DNA of 64,000 nt from CAZNPH01 sp964574985. GTDB taxonomy: Bacteria; Bacteroidota; Bacteroidia; Bacteroidales; SM23-62. The position numbers were made by a program, and so were the translations under genes. The stretch is from assembly GCA_964574985.1 (NCBI GenBank), contig CAZNPH010000009.1:66558-130557 (forward strand). The letters are read 5' to 3'. Shown one piece after another: positions 17,269-26,613 of this stretch (position 1 is the first letter of the stretch; every line of letters starts with the position of its first letter). Below the pieces are notes generated by a model. That model was not told the origin of the DNA and did no database searches. It was given only the letters and a program-made list of their open reading frames with translations.

Positions 17269-19680
17269 GGGTTTGATTTTCTTCAGGTCAAACGCCCTGG
17301 AATCCCCGGCAGAGAATGTATACTTCCTGTCCACCACACCGATTTTGATTTCGTCATTACATCCGTGATCCAATGTAATGACCAGATTTTCATGGTCAAT
17401 GGAAACACCGATCCAATAACCCCGGAACCGGATCCTGAAAGCAGTGGTTTTCAGGGGATCGGGCAGTGAAGGATTAAACCACAGAACATGATCACGTACT
17501 TCCAGTCCGGAAAAACACCGCTGTACAAGATCGACCGTCCCCGCCATCGCCCCCAGGTGGATCCCTTCTCCGGTGGTGCCTCCCTGAATGTCACGGTAAT
17601 CGCTCATCAGGGCGTTCATAAAGCTCTTCCATGAACGGGTACGGTCGGAACGAACCTGCACCCAGCTGTGGATCAGTTCACTCAGCGTGGAACCGTTGGA
17701 AGTCCTGTTATCATAGTATTCGATATTACCCGGAATGTCTTCGGGAGAAAAATCATAACCCAGTTTATTCATGATCCTGCATAGTTCATCCGATGAAAAA
17801 AGATAAAAGAGCATTAAAACATCGGCCTGTTTGCTGGCTTTGTAATTGTTGGGGGAATCGTTTTCTTTTTCCAGGATCCGGTCAAGCCGCATAATATCCC
17901 CGTACTTTTCCGTATATTCTTCCCAATTGAATTCTTTCAGGTCTTCATATCCCTCGAACTGGCTGATGATCTTTCCCTCATGGAAAGGGATGTACATTTT
18001 CCCGGCGATCTCTTTCCATCGCCCGGTTTCACTATCCGGAACCTGCAATTTCCCCTTCAGATCCCCGACAATTCTGCTGTCCAGCATTTCAATGATCTCG
18101 CAGGCGGTCATCAATACCCAGGCGGCCATAAAATTGGTATAGGCATTGTTCTTCAGTCCGGGTTCTTCTGCGCCCGGGTAACGGGTATGATATTCGTCGG
18201 GGCCCACCACCCCGTGGATCTCATAACGGTCCCGGTCTTTGTTGTAATGGGCAATGTCTGACCATAACAAGGCAATATTGAGTATCATTTCCGCAGCATA
18301 GTAGTTGAGAAAATCAAGATCGTTGCTGATCTCGAAATATTGCCAGACGTTGAAGGCGATGGCAGAATTTATATGCCGCTGCAAATGGGTTTCATCGGGG
18401 ATCCACCGGCCGGATTTCGGGTTCAGATGGATCACCTGGCTTTCCTCACGTCCGTTGCTGCCACTCTGCCAGGGGAACATGGCACCCCTGAAACCGGCTT
18501 CCCCGGCCATTTGCTTTGCTTCGTCCATTCTCCGGAAACGGTACATCAGCAAGGCACGGGCAATATGGGGAAAATGAAAATTCAAATAAGGGAAAATGAA
18601 CAGTTCATCCCAGAAAATGTGGCCCCGGTATGCTTCCCCGTGCAATCCCCTGGAAGGGATCCCGACGTCCATGTCCACGGTATTGGATGAAATGGTCTGT
18701 AAAAGGTGAAAAATATGCAAACGCACGATCAACTGGTGTTCGTTCTCTTTCTGCATAAGAATGTCTGCACGTTCCCACATACGGCTCAGTGTCCTGCCAT
18801 GGGATTTCAGTGCCTGTTCAAAATCGCCCAGGCGCTTGTTGTGTACCAGTGAATCCTGGAAGGGCTCGAAAATGGCAGGATCGCGGGAAGTAAAAAGGGA
18901 AACCATTTTTTCAATGGTATAGGATTTCCCCTTTTCACAATTCAGTTCGAATTCCCTGGCCACATAATCCTTTCTCAGAATTTTTTCCGGTTCGATCTTA
19001 TGCCTGTGACCATCCTTGAATAACCGGACCCTTGCGGTCTGGACCATCCTGATTTTTGACCGGCGGGTGACCACATCCATGAACATGGTTTCTTCATCCC
19101 AGGGGCCCGAATCAAGGATCTGCAAATGCCGGCCGTTCAATTGCCTGTATCTTTCCACTCCTGTATTCTCCACCGATCCGTCAATGCCCGTATGCAGCCT
19201 GACGCGGCCCGACCAGTTCAGGGGGGTCAGTGTCCATTGCAGGGCCGCCAGGTGCATATCGTTCATGCTGACAAAACGTGAAGATTCCAGCAATGATTCC
19301 CTGCCTTCCTTGTCCCTGAAACGGATCTTTTTGCTGAAAACGCCGTTGTGCAGGTCAAGCGCCTGCATGAATTCCAGTACTTCCACATCATGGATACCGA
19401 ACCAGCCTTTTCCCTCCCTGCGAAAGGTGGTAAACAACCAGTTGGGCCAGTTGACCAGGTCTTCATTTTCAATGGTCTTGCCGGCAACCTCGGATTTCAT
19501 CCGATTATATCCGCCGGCCAGGTAAGTTCCCGGATAGTGCACCCGGTCCGCTTTCTCCTCTTCCATGGCACCGCGGGTTGCAAAATAACCGTTCCCTGTA
19601 GTACACAAAGCTTCTCTTGTGCTCTGTTCCCCGGGATTCCATTCATCGAAACGCAATGTCCAGCTGTTCTCCATATGCAA
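17263..19680 (-). CDS. Glycoside hydrolase family 65 protein (maltose/kojibiose/trehalose phosphorylase type)
   Basis: An 805-residue cytoplasmic enzyme without signal peptide. GH65 marks are the N-terminal domain beginning W.LRFDEWNPGEQSTREALCTTGNGY, the catalytic barrel with RGHIFWDELFIFPYL, and GVVGPDEYHTR with the general-acid Glu496. DNRTSNGSTLSELIHSWV and GTTGEGIHLGAMAGTVDL form the phosphate-site region of phosphorylases. It would phosphorolyse an alpha-glucoside to beta-glucose 1-phosphate and glucose or another sugar. The disaccharide specificity cannot be read. No beta-phosphoglucomutase or maltose genes are adjacent, unlike typical GH65 operons. Its position among stress genes hints at trehalose or compatible-solute turnover, as inference. 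ATG 19674 is an alternative start. Confidence 0.88.
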   Translation of the reverse strand: MHMENSWTLRFDEWNPGEQSTREALCTTGNGYFATRGAMEEEKADRVHYPGTYLAGGYNRMKSEVAGKTIENEDLVNWPNWLFTTFRREGKGWFGIHDVEVLEFMQALDLHNGVFSKKIRFRDKEGRESLLESSRFVSMNDMHLAALQWTLTPLNWSGRVRLHTGIDGSVENTGVERYRQLNGRHLQILDSGPWDEETMFMDVVTRRSKIRMVQTARVRLFKDGHRHKIEPEKILRKDYVAREFELNCEKGKSYTIEKMVSLFTSRDPAIFEPFQDSLVHNKRLGDFEQALKSHGRTLSRMWERADILMQKENEHQLIVRLHIFHLLQTISSNTVDMDVGIPSRGLHGEAYRGHIFWDELFIFPYLNFHFPHIARALLMYRFRRMDEAKQMAGEAGFRGAMFPWQSGSNGREESQVIHLNPKSGRWIPDETHLQRHINSAIAFNVWQYFEISNDLDFLNYYAAEMILNIALLWSDIAHYNKDRDRYEIHGVVGPDEYHTRYPGAEEPGLKNNAYTNFMAAWVLMTACEIIEMLDSRIVGDLKGKLQVPDSETGRWKEIAGKMYIPFHEGKIISQFEGYEDLKEFNWEEYTEKYGDIMRLDRILEKENDSPNNYKASKQADVLMLFYLFSSDELCRIMNKLGYDFSPEDIPGNIEYYDNRTSNGSTLSELIHSWVQVRSDRTRSWKSFMNALMSDYRDIQGGTTGEGIHLGAMAGTVDLVQRCFSGLEVRDHVLWFNPSLPDPLKTTAFRIRFRGYWIGVSIDHENLVITLDHGCNDEIKIGVVDRKYTFSAGDSRAFDLKKIKPS

Positions 19681-19744
19681 TAATTTTTTGCAATTATAAT
19701 AAAATCATGTGACCTTATTCAATATGGATCAACTATTTATTGCA

Positions 19745-22417
19745 TTACAGGCCAAATTTCACTGAAGGGATGGCTTTCAGCATCTGTATGGTGACCAGGG
19801 GCAACGCGCTGGTAATTCCGATCAGTATCCAGATGTCGGGGCTCAGCGGCCTGAAGGAAAGCACCCCTGACGCCCCGGGAATAAAATAAGCGGCTGCCAG
19901 GGCGGCAATGCATATGCCCAGGGCCATCCAGATGTATTTATTCCGGGTGATCTGGTTTTTCAGGAAATGTTCGTCTTGTTCCCGCATATTGAGAACATGC
20001 CACAATTGAGCCAGGGCGAGAGAGAAAAATGCGATATTGTTGCAAACCGCATCTGAAGCTCCCAATACATATTGCCCGAAAAAATATGCGCCCGTTACAC
20101 TGGCCGATATGATCATGGCATATACAAAAACTCCCATCCAGTTTTTCCGGGTGACAATGGGTTCATCCGGATCCTTGGGCGAACGGCTCATGATGTTCCT
20201 GTTCCCTTTCCCCACGCCGATGGCCAATGCCGGGAACACGTCCGAAAGCAGATTCAGGAACAGAAGCTGCAGGGGGAGCAGGGGGAGTTTCAGGACCGTA
20301 AAACTGACTGCCGCGATCACCACGATCTCCGCCAGATGGTATGACAACTGGTAAACGATGAATTTCCGTATGTTCCCGAAAACGATCCTGCCCTGTTTTA
20401 CCGCATTCAGCATGGATGGAAAAGAATCATCCTTCAGCACCAGGTCGGCCACCTCACGGGCCACCCGCGTCCCCCTTCTGCCCATGGCGATGCCGATGTC
20501 CGCCTTCTTCAAGGCCGGTGCGTCATTGACCCCGTCGCCAGTCATTCCCACGATCTCTCCTTTCTTCTGGAACTGTTCGATTATATCGAGCTTCTGGCCG
20601 GGATCCACCCTGGAAAATACCTCTTTCTCCGCCAGCTCCTCCACATGGTCATCGCCTGAGGTTCTTATCCCGATCTCCTTTCCGGTGATCACATCCGCGG
20701 AACCCTGTTCAACAAGCTGGACCTGTTCGGCAATGTTCTCAGCCGTTCCCGGATGATCCCCGGTCACCATCCCCACCCTGATCCCTGCATCATGAAATGC
20801 ACGTATGGCGGATCCGACATCTTCCCGGGGAGGATCCAGAAATCCGACCAGTCCCGCAAAAACAAGTTCACGGGCAAAATCTTCCTTTTTTTCCAGATCC
20901 TTCTTTTCTTTCGAACCGGCCATACGGTATCCATAGGCCAGCACACGCAGTCCTTTTTCCGAAAGTTTGTCGTTCCGGGCAATCCACCGTTGTTTCTCTT
21001 TTTTCCCGAACTTTTTTTTCTTCCCCTTCACCAGGATGCGGGCCGATCTGTCCAGTATGGGTTCGGCTGCTCCCTTTGCAGAAATACAGAGCCGGTTATC
21101 CATTTCATGGATGGTGCCCATGATCTTCATCTCCGAATCGAAAGGATCTTCGTTGATCCGCTGTTGTTTTCTGAGCCGGTTGTATTCTTTCCGGTCATAT
21201 TTTCCGGCAAAACGGTGCAGGGCCAGTTCCAGGGGATCTCCGTCACCTTCCCCTTTTTCCGGCCGGGCATTGTTGCAGAACACCGATATCCTGAAGATCT
21301 GCCGGATGTTTTCATCCTGCCTGAAATCATCATAATCCGGTGACCCAACCCTGTCTCCGGAAAATTCTACCCCAAGTTTCCTTCCGGGAATGAACAGAGT
21401 ATCCACCGTAAGCACATTCCTGGTCAGCGTTCCCGTCTTGTCCGTAAAGATTTGGGTGGTCTCCCCAAGGGCCTCCACCGCGGCCAGTTTCTTGACCACC
21501 ACATTCTGCTTTGCCAGTCTGAGCATACCCCTGGCCAGTGCAATGCTGGCTACAATGGGCAATCCTTCGGGTATGGCAGCGATTGTCCAGGCAATGGATG
21601 TCTGTACAAGCAAATACAAATCCTTTCCGGCGGCCAGCCATCCGAACAGGAAATACAGTACGGCCATGCCGGCTGTGACCCATATCAGATGCCGGGTCAG
21701 CTTTTTCAGTTTTACGTTCAGGGGGATCTTTTCCTCTTTGGCTTCGCCCACCATTTTACTGATGTTCCCCAGTTCGGTATCCATCCCGGTGGCTACCACC
21801 ACGGCCCTGCCCTTTCCGTTGGATGCTGCGGTTCCCTTATAGACCATGTTCTCCCGGTCAGCGAGGGGGGTATCGCCGGGCAGATTTTCGGATGATTTAC
21901 TCACCGGGAGGGATTCCCCTGTCAGGGGAGATTCATCGACGGACAATTCATTGGATTCGATCAGCCGGGCATCTGCCGGGATAAGGTCACCCGCTTCCAG
22001 CACCATCAGGTCACCGGGGACCAGTTTTTCCGCGTCGATCTTTTTTTCCTTCCCGTTTCGTATAACATCAATCTCGATCCGGTCCATTTTTTTCAGGGCC
22101 CGCATTGACCGGCTGGCCTGGTATTCCATCCAGAATCCGATGGCCGTATTGATCAGGATGACCACCAGGATGGCGATCCCTTCCAGTATGTCTCCAAAAG
22201 AAAAGGCCAGAACAGTGGCACCGGTGAGCAGGTAGACCACCGGATTGTTCAACTGGGAAAGCAGGATCTGCAGAAAACCTGTCCTGTCCTGCTCCCTCAA
22301 TTGATTCGGCCCGTGTTCCGACAGCCTTTTCCCGGCTTCTTTCTCAGTCAGTCCTTTTTCCGGGTCTGCGGAAAATTCCCGCAGTATTTCATCAACTTCC
22401 CTGCTGTGAAAATTCAT
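19745..22417 (-). CDS. P2-type cation-transporting ATPase (Ca2+/PMR1-like)
   Basis: An 890-residue P-type ATPase. Visible in order: N-terminal cation-ATPase domain (GLTEKEAGKRLSEHGPNQL), the TGES actuator loop, membrane motif PEGLP (residues 283-287) with the ion-binding glutamate, phosphorylation motif DKTGTLT (Asp326), MVTGDHPGTA and GDGVNDAPAL. Ten transmembrane segments are expected. The PEGLP motif and overall length suit the Ca2+/Mn2+ P2A or a related P2 subgroup. The exact ion is undetermined. I chose ATG 22417, 8 bp after the HtrA stop and preceded by GGAGTGAGG, over ATG 22444 which lies inside htrA. It is therefore co-transcribed with htrA. Confidence 0.9.
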   Translation of the reverse strand: MNFHSREVDEILREFSADPEKGLTEKEAGKRLSEHGPNQLREQDRTGFLQILLSQLNNPVVYLLTGATVLAFSFGDILEGIAILVVILINTAIGFWMEYQASRSMRALKKMDRIEIDVIRNGKEKKIDAEKLVPGDLMVLEAGDLIPADARLIESNELSVDESPLTGESLPVSKSSENLPGDTPLADRENMVYKGTAASNGKGRAVVVATGMDTELGNISKMVGEAKEEKIPLNVKLKKLTRHLIWVTAGMAVLYFLFGWLAAGKDLYLLVQTSIAWTIAAIPEGLPIVASIALARGMLRLAKQNVVVKKLAAVEALGETTQIFTDKTGTLTRNVLTVDTLFIPGRKLGVEFSGDRVGSPDYDDFRQDENIRQIFRISVFCNNARPEKGEGDGDPLELALHRFAGKYDRKEYNRLRKQQRINEDPFDSEMKIMGTIHEMDNRLCISAKGAAEPILDRSARILVKGKKKKFGKKEKQRWIARNDKLSEKGLRVLAYGYRMAGSKEKKDLEKKEDFARELVFAGLVGFLDPPREDVGSAIRAFHDAGIRVGMVTGDHPGTAENIAEQVQLVEQGSADVITGKEIGIRTSGDDHVEELAEKEVFSRVDPGQKLDIIEQFQKKGEIVGMTGDGVNDAPALKKADIGIAMGRRGTRVAREVADLVLKDDSFPSMLNAVKQGRIVFGNIRKFIVYQLSYHLAEIVVIAAVSFTVLKLPLLPLQLLFLNLLSDVFPALAIGVGKGNRNIMSRSPKDPDEPIVTRKNWMGVFVYAMIISASVTGAYFFGQYVLGASDAVCNNIAFFSLALAQLWHVLNMREQDEHFLKNQITRNKYIWMALGICIAALAAAYFIPGASGVLSFRPLSPDIWILIGITSALPLVTIQMLKAIPSVKFGL

Positions 22418-22424
22418 GGTGACC

Positions 22425-23948
22425 TCACTCCAGTCCGAATGCATAGAATCTCATGCCCGGGTATCCCGGATATATTCCTCCCACCATGACACCACCGCTT
22501 GCATTTTCCAGCATGCGGATGAACTGATCCGTATTTTTCACTTTCTTGCGGTTCATTTCCAAAATAATGAAGCCGGGTTTCACGCGGGTCTGTTCTCTGA
22601 CCACTCCCTGTCCGATCTCAACCACCTTGACTCCCCCTTCCACTTTAAGACTGGCTTTTTCGCGGCTGCTGAGGTCAGCGATCCTGATCCCCAACACATC
22701 GGTGATTTCCTGCTCCTGTTTTTTCACCATCCTGGTCGTTCCCCGGCGATTTTCCAGGATCACTTCGAATTCCCTTTCTTTTCCTTTTCTGTTCACGGTG
22801 ACCATGACCGTGTCTCCCGGCCGTCTTCTCCCGATGAACTCCTGCACTTCGGGAGCGGAAGTTATCTTTTCATCATCCAGTCCGACAATGATATCCTCCT
22901 CTTTCAAATCTGCATCATCTGCCGCGCTCTCCGGTATAATGCTGTCAATATATACCCCGCGGGTGATATCAACTCCCAGTTCTTCGGCCAGTTCCGAATT
23001 CATGTCCCGGATGGTGATCCCCAGGTATCCCCTCTGGACCACGCCGTAATTCAACAGGTCGTTGCTGACTTTTTTTACAATATTGACCGGAACGGCGAAG
23101 GCATATCCGGCATAGGCGCCGGTCGGACTGGCAATGGCTGTATTTACCCCGATCAGTTTCCCTTCCAGGTTGGTAAGGGCCCCTCCGCTGTTTCCCGGAT
23201 TTACCGCAGCATCGGTCTGTATAAATGATTCGATGGCATAATTTTCCCTTAAAATGTTGATGTTCCTTGCCTTGGCACTGACTATCCCCGCCGTAACCGT
23301 GGAGGACAGGTTGAAAGGATTGCCTACGGCAAGGACCCAGTCACCCACCCGGACCTCGTCCGAGTTTCCGAATTCCACGAAATCAAGCGCCTGTTCGTCG
23401 ACCTTGATCAGGGCAAGATCCGTATCGGGATCCGTACCCACGATTCTGGCCTGGAAAGAACGGTTGTCATGGAGGGTTACTTCAATTTTATCAGCATTGG
23501 CCACCACATGATTGTTGGTTACGATATACCCGTCATCCGAAATAATAACCCCTGATCCCGAAGCCGTTCTGGGTGATGGCCGCGGGCGTCTGAAGAAGAA
23601 TTCATCCCCGAAGAAATCCCGGAAAGGTTCCGGTAACTGCTGAAATCCTTCCGGCGTGCCGGTTTGTGCCGGCTGGCTTTTGGCCATGATATGCACCACC
23701 CCGCGCATGGCACGCTGCGATGCCTGCCGGAAATCGGGAAGTGTCGCAGGATCCCCCGGTTCTTTCCGGGGATTACTCATTTCACTGCTTTTTTCAGTTG
23801 CTTGCTTCTGTTTGTCTTCAAAACGGATGAGTCCGGTTTCACTCACGGATTTCCTGTCCTGCGAAGCACAGGACATGACCATCATGGTCCCGGCAATTAT
23901 GAACATATACTTCATTTTCTTCATGGTTTTTTGTAGTTGTATTTTCAT
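22425..23948 (-). CDS. htrA: HtrA/DegP-family serine protease (Do family), lipoprotein
   Basis: A 507-residue periplasmic protease/chaperone with a trypsin-like domain and two PDZ domains. The catalytic triad is visible: His147 in VTNNHVV, Asp177 in DTDLALIKVD and Ser254 in NPGNSGGAL. PDZ1 (about 280-370) contains YLGITIRDMNSELAEELG. PDZ2 is at the C terminus (VVREQTRVKPGFIILEMN). A short hydrophobic N terminus followed by MVMSCAS suggests lipidation at Cys27. The start is uncertain between ATG 23948 and ATG 23924, of which the second would give a more standard lipoprotein signal. It degrades misfolded envelope proteins under stress. The broken BON gene lies immediately upstream and the ATPase gene immediately downstream. 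Confidence 0.92.
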   Translation of the reverse strand: MKIQLQKTMKKMKYMFIIAGTMMVMSCASQDRKSVSETGLIRFEDKQKQATEKSSEMSNPRKEPGDPATLPDFRQASQRAMRGVVHIMAKSQPAQTGTPEGFQQLPEPFRDFFGDEFFFRRPRPSPRTASGSGVIISDDGYIVTNNHVVANADKIEVTLHDNRSFQARIVGTDPDTDLALIKVDEQALDFVEFGNSDEVRVGDWVLAVGNPFNLSSTVTAGIVSAKARNINILRENYAIESFIQTDAAVNPGNSGGALTNLEGKLIGVNTAIASPTGAYAGYAFAVPVNIVKKVSNDLLNYGVVQRGYLGITIRDMNSELAEELGVDITRGVYIDSIIPESAADDADLKEEDIIVGLDDEKITSAPEVQEFIGRRRPGDTVMVTVNRKGKEREFEVILENRRGTTRMVKKQEQEITDVLGIRIADLSSREKASLKVEGGVKVVEIGQGVVREQTRVKPGFIILEMNRKKVKNTDQFIRMLENASGGVMVGGIYPGYPGMRFYAFGLE

Positions 23949-23953
23949 GACAA

Positions 23954-24926
23954 TCAATCATTTTTTTCATGGCTGTCGTAACGGACTTCAATATTGTTAA
24001 TCACATCACGGGCTCCGGCCTGGAATGCTTTCCGTTCGGCCATCATTTTTTCCCGGTGCGTTTCCACGGTCCCCGATAAAATGGCAACCCCGCGGCTGAC
24101 CTCCACATCGATGTAGTTATTTATCTCCGCGGTTCCTTTCAAATGGGACACCGCTTCTTCTGCCCGGCTCCGCTCAAAATAATTTTCCACATTCCCGTAC
24201 AGGGATACGGTTCCGCCTTCAACTTCCGCCCTGATATCTTCGTCTTCCAGGTAGGGGTCCCAGTTGAACACATTGATGATCTGTTGCTCGATCACCTCAT
24301 CTTCGGGTATGGAATCTGGGATGATCCTGATATTGTTGTGTACATTCCTGATGCTCACCACATTCCGGGCATCCTCTTCGGCTGCACGTTTGGCATTCAG
24401 ATTATCCACCATTCCCTTCAGGGTAGCCACCCCGTTATCCACTTCCACCTGCAAATCGAAATATTCCACCCTGGAGTCATGCTCAAAAGCCTTCCTGATG
24501 GCTTCTTCCGTTTCTTCATCGCTTTTGGGAACATATTTGGTGGCACGCGTTTCCGGATCCCTGGACCATAACTTCACGTCAAGGTTATCCGAATTCACCG
24601 AATGTACGCCCACCACCCAGGCATCCTGCCTGGCAAGCTCTTTTTCCACCACGCTGCCAACTTCTCCCTGAATCTTTACTTCATGGTCGTCCACTTTGAC
24701 TGTGATCAATTCATCATCGATACGCACATCCGACCTCAACGCCCTTTTAACCTCCCGGGCAATCTCTTCGTCAGTACGATCGGCATGATACTGATATCTG
24801 AAATTGATAAAATTGGTCACTTCTTTCACGCCCTTGACACTTTTGGCAACCTCTGAGGCCGCCTGCACCTCCTGCCAGGATAATAAAAGCAATCGCGGAC
24901 GAAATAAAAAATGCTAAGCGTTTCAT
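23954..24926 (-). pseudogene. Second BON-domain protein gene, signal peptide out of frame with body (internal deletion)
   Basis: ATG 24926 opens a typical signal peptide (MKRLAFFISSAIAFIIL) but that frame then degenerates. The BON-domain body lies in another frame, readable from TTG 24892 to 23954, without an ATG near its start. The body begins in mid-domain: SWQEVQAASEVAKSVKGV aligns with the middle of the second BON domain of the 10903 gene (SWQEKQAASTVAKRVKGV). After that the two proteins stay similar through the remaining repeats. So the first BON domain and half of the second appear to have been deleted, joining the leader and body out of frame. It may still be translated weakly from TTG 24892, but export would then be lost. 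htrA follows with overlapping stop and start regions. Confidence 0.75.
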
Positions 24927-25200
24927 GATGATTTGGTATTTAATTCTTGTTTTTAATGCAAGTCAAAATATTATGCCATTGAACACGGAAAATGCAAAAA
25001 TCCCTGATCCGCCGGGTTTTTTTTCCGGGAAAGACCGTTCACGCGGGCATTTCGGGCATTCGTCCCGGTCACCGCACAGCATATCATCTGAGAAAATCAT
25101 TCCCCAGCTTTTGTGAGTTTTATCCACACCATGATGTTGACCCGATTTTTAAATATGAATTATTTGAATTATATTGACACTATCCATAGCATTTGTGTAA
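24927..25200. other. Intergenic region between divergent BON and response-regulator genes
   Basis: No gene is seen in these 274 bases. The left part carries the sigma54-like element for the BON gene. A short GC-rich inverted segment, GATCCGCCGGG...TCCCGG-like, near 25009-25030 is followed by AT-rich sequence containing TTGACAC near 25171. This is a half-plausible promoter for the regulator gene, only ~25 bp before its ATG. Confidence 0.4.
24963..24978 (-). promoter_or_regulatory. Sigma54-like element upstream of the second BON gene
   Basis: Read on the minus strand: TGGCAT-AATAT-TTTGA, 37 bp before the signal-peptide ATG at 24926. It matches the other two sites in this window (7850 and 26573) at TGGCAY-RATMT-TTT. 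The -12 box is weak. Confidence 0.35.
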
Positions 25201-26568
25201 ATGAGTTCCACCAGGAAAAAAATACTGGTCATCGATGATGATGTTTATATCTCCAATTTGCTGAGCAAGTTCCTGGATAAAAAGGGTTACCAGACCAAGG
25301 TGGCCCATACGGGCAAAAAAGGCGTTCAGATGATCAAGGAAACGGACTTCGACCTGATCCTTTGTGATTACCGGCTTCCGGATATGAACGGCATGGAAAT
25401 ACTGAAATATTCAATCCGCAACAATCCCTCCTCCCCGGTCATCATCATAACTGCCTATGCGGATGTCAACATGGCCGTTCAACTGATCAAGGCAGGTGCA
25501 AGGGATTATGTGACCAAACCCATTCAGCCGGAGGAGATCCTGGAACTGATCGAAAAATCCCTTACCACAAAAACACCGGAAGCATCCTTCCTGGATTTCG
25601 AACAGGATTTCATCACCGGAGACAGTCCGCAGATCAAACAGGTTCTTGAATATGTCCGGGTGGTGGCCCCCACGGAAATGACCGTGTTCATCCAGGGCGA
25701 GACGGGGTCGGGAAAAGAATACATTGCCCGGGCCATCCACCACAACAGCCGGCGAAAGAACAAGCCCTTCGTGGCCGTGGATTGCGGTGCCATTCCCAGG
25801 GAGCTGGCAAACAGTGAATTGTTCGGGCATGTGAAAGGCGCATTTACCGGAGCCCTGTATGACAAAAAGGGGCTTTTCCAGGAGGCCGACAAGGGAACCC
25901 TGTTCCTTGACGAGATCGGCAATCTCGGCCACGAAAACCAGGTTAAGATCCTCAGGGCCCTCCAGGAAAGAATCATCAACCGGGTCGGGGAAAACAAGAA
26001 CATACCGGTCGATGTCCGGGTGATCGTGGCCACCAACGAGGACCTTTACCAGGAGGTCAGGCAGGGCAACCTCCGGGAAGATCTATACCACCGGGTCAAT
26101 GAATTCAAGATCAATCTGCCCCCCCTCCGGGAACGGGGTAACGATGTTCTGATCTTCGCTGAAAAATTCATTGAAAGGGCAAACAAACGCTTCAATAAAT
26201 CCGTCCGTTCGGTGGACGGCCATGTGAAGAAGATCCTGCTGAATCATCCCTGGCCCGGGAACATCCGTGAACTTGAAAACGTGATCAAACGTTGTGTCCT
26301 GCTTTCGAAGAGCAATACCATAACCGCAGACCTTCTTCCCGGTGAGATCAGGACACCCGGTTTGCGACCTTTAGGCAAAACCAAAGGCACGGTGTCAGGG
26401 GAATCTTCCCTGGAGCTTAAAGGAGCAGCGGTCGAAGCCGAAAAACAGGTCATCATGAATGCCCTCAGCCAGGCAAACAACAACAAATCGAAAGCGGCCA
26501 AGCTTCTGAAAATTGACCGGAAGACCCTTTACAACAAATTGAAGCAATTCGAAATCGGTCCGGATTGA
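25201..26568 (+). CDS. Sigma54-dependent response regulator (NtrC family)
   Basis: A 455-residue cytoplasmic transcription activator with three domains. The receiver domain has phosphoacceptor Asp56 (LCDYRLPDMNG). The AAA+ domain has Walker A GETGSGKE (166-173), the sigma54-contacting loop GAFTGA (213-218) and GTLFLDEIGN. A Fis-type HTH sits at the C terminus (NNNKSKAAKLLKIDRKTLYNKL). It would open promoters of the -24/-12 class when phosphorylated. No kinase is adjacent. The phosphorelay kinase at 5188 is the only candidate in the window. Sigma54-like elements precede nearby stress genes, including the SOD gene 45 bp downstream, so this regulator may control the block. Confidence 0.93.
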   Translation: MSSTRKKILVIDDDVYISNLLSKFLDKKGYQTKVAHTGKKGVQMIKETDFDLILCDYRLPDMNGMEILKYSIRNNPSSPVIIITAYADVNMAVQLIKAGARDYVTKPIQPEEILELIEKSLTTKTPEASFLDFEQDFITGDSPQIKQVLEYVRVVAPTEMTVFIQGETGSGKEYIARAIHHNSRRKNKPFVAVDCGAIPRELANSELFGHVKGAFTGALYDKKGLFQEADKGTLFLDEIGNLGHENQVKILRALQERIINRVGENKNIPVDVRVIVATNEDLYQEVRQGNLREDLYHRVNEFKINLPPLRERGNDVLIFAEKFIERANKRFNKSVRSVDGHVKKILLNHPWPGNIRELENVIKRCVLLSKSNTITADLLPGEIRTPGLRPLGKTKGTVSGESSLELKGAAVEAEKQVIMNALSQANNNKSKAAKLLKIDRKTLYNKLKQFEIGPD

Positions 26569-26572
26569 ATTC

Positions 26573-26588
26573 TGGCATGATATTTTAT
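26573..26588 (+). promoter_or_regulatory. Sigma54-like element upstream of the cytoplasmic SOD
   Basis: TGGCAT-GATAT-TTTAT, starting 5 bp after the response-regulator stop and ending 25 bp before the SOD ATG. It is one of three matches in the window to TGGCAY-RATMT-TTT. The -24 box is good, the -12 box lacks GC. Confidence 0.35.
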
Positions 26589-26613
26589 GATTCTTCCATA
26601 AAAACACATTGCC

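Noticed and set aside
25165..25200. Classical promoter TTGACAC...ATAGCATTTG before the response regulator
   Set aside because: The spacing would put the start of transcription at or after the ATG. Only half matches the Bacteroidota pattern, so not annotated as a site.
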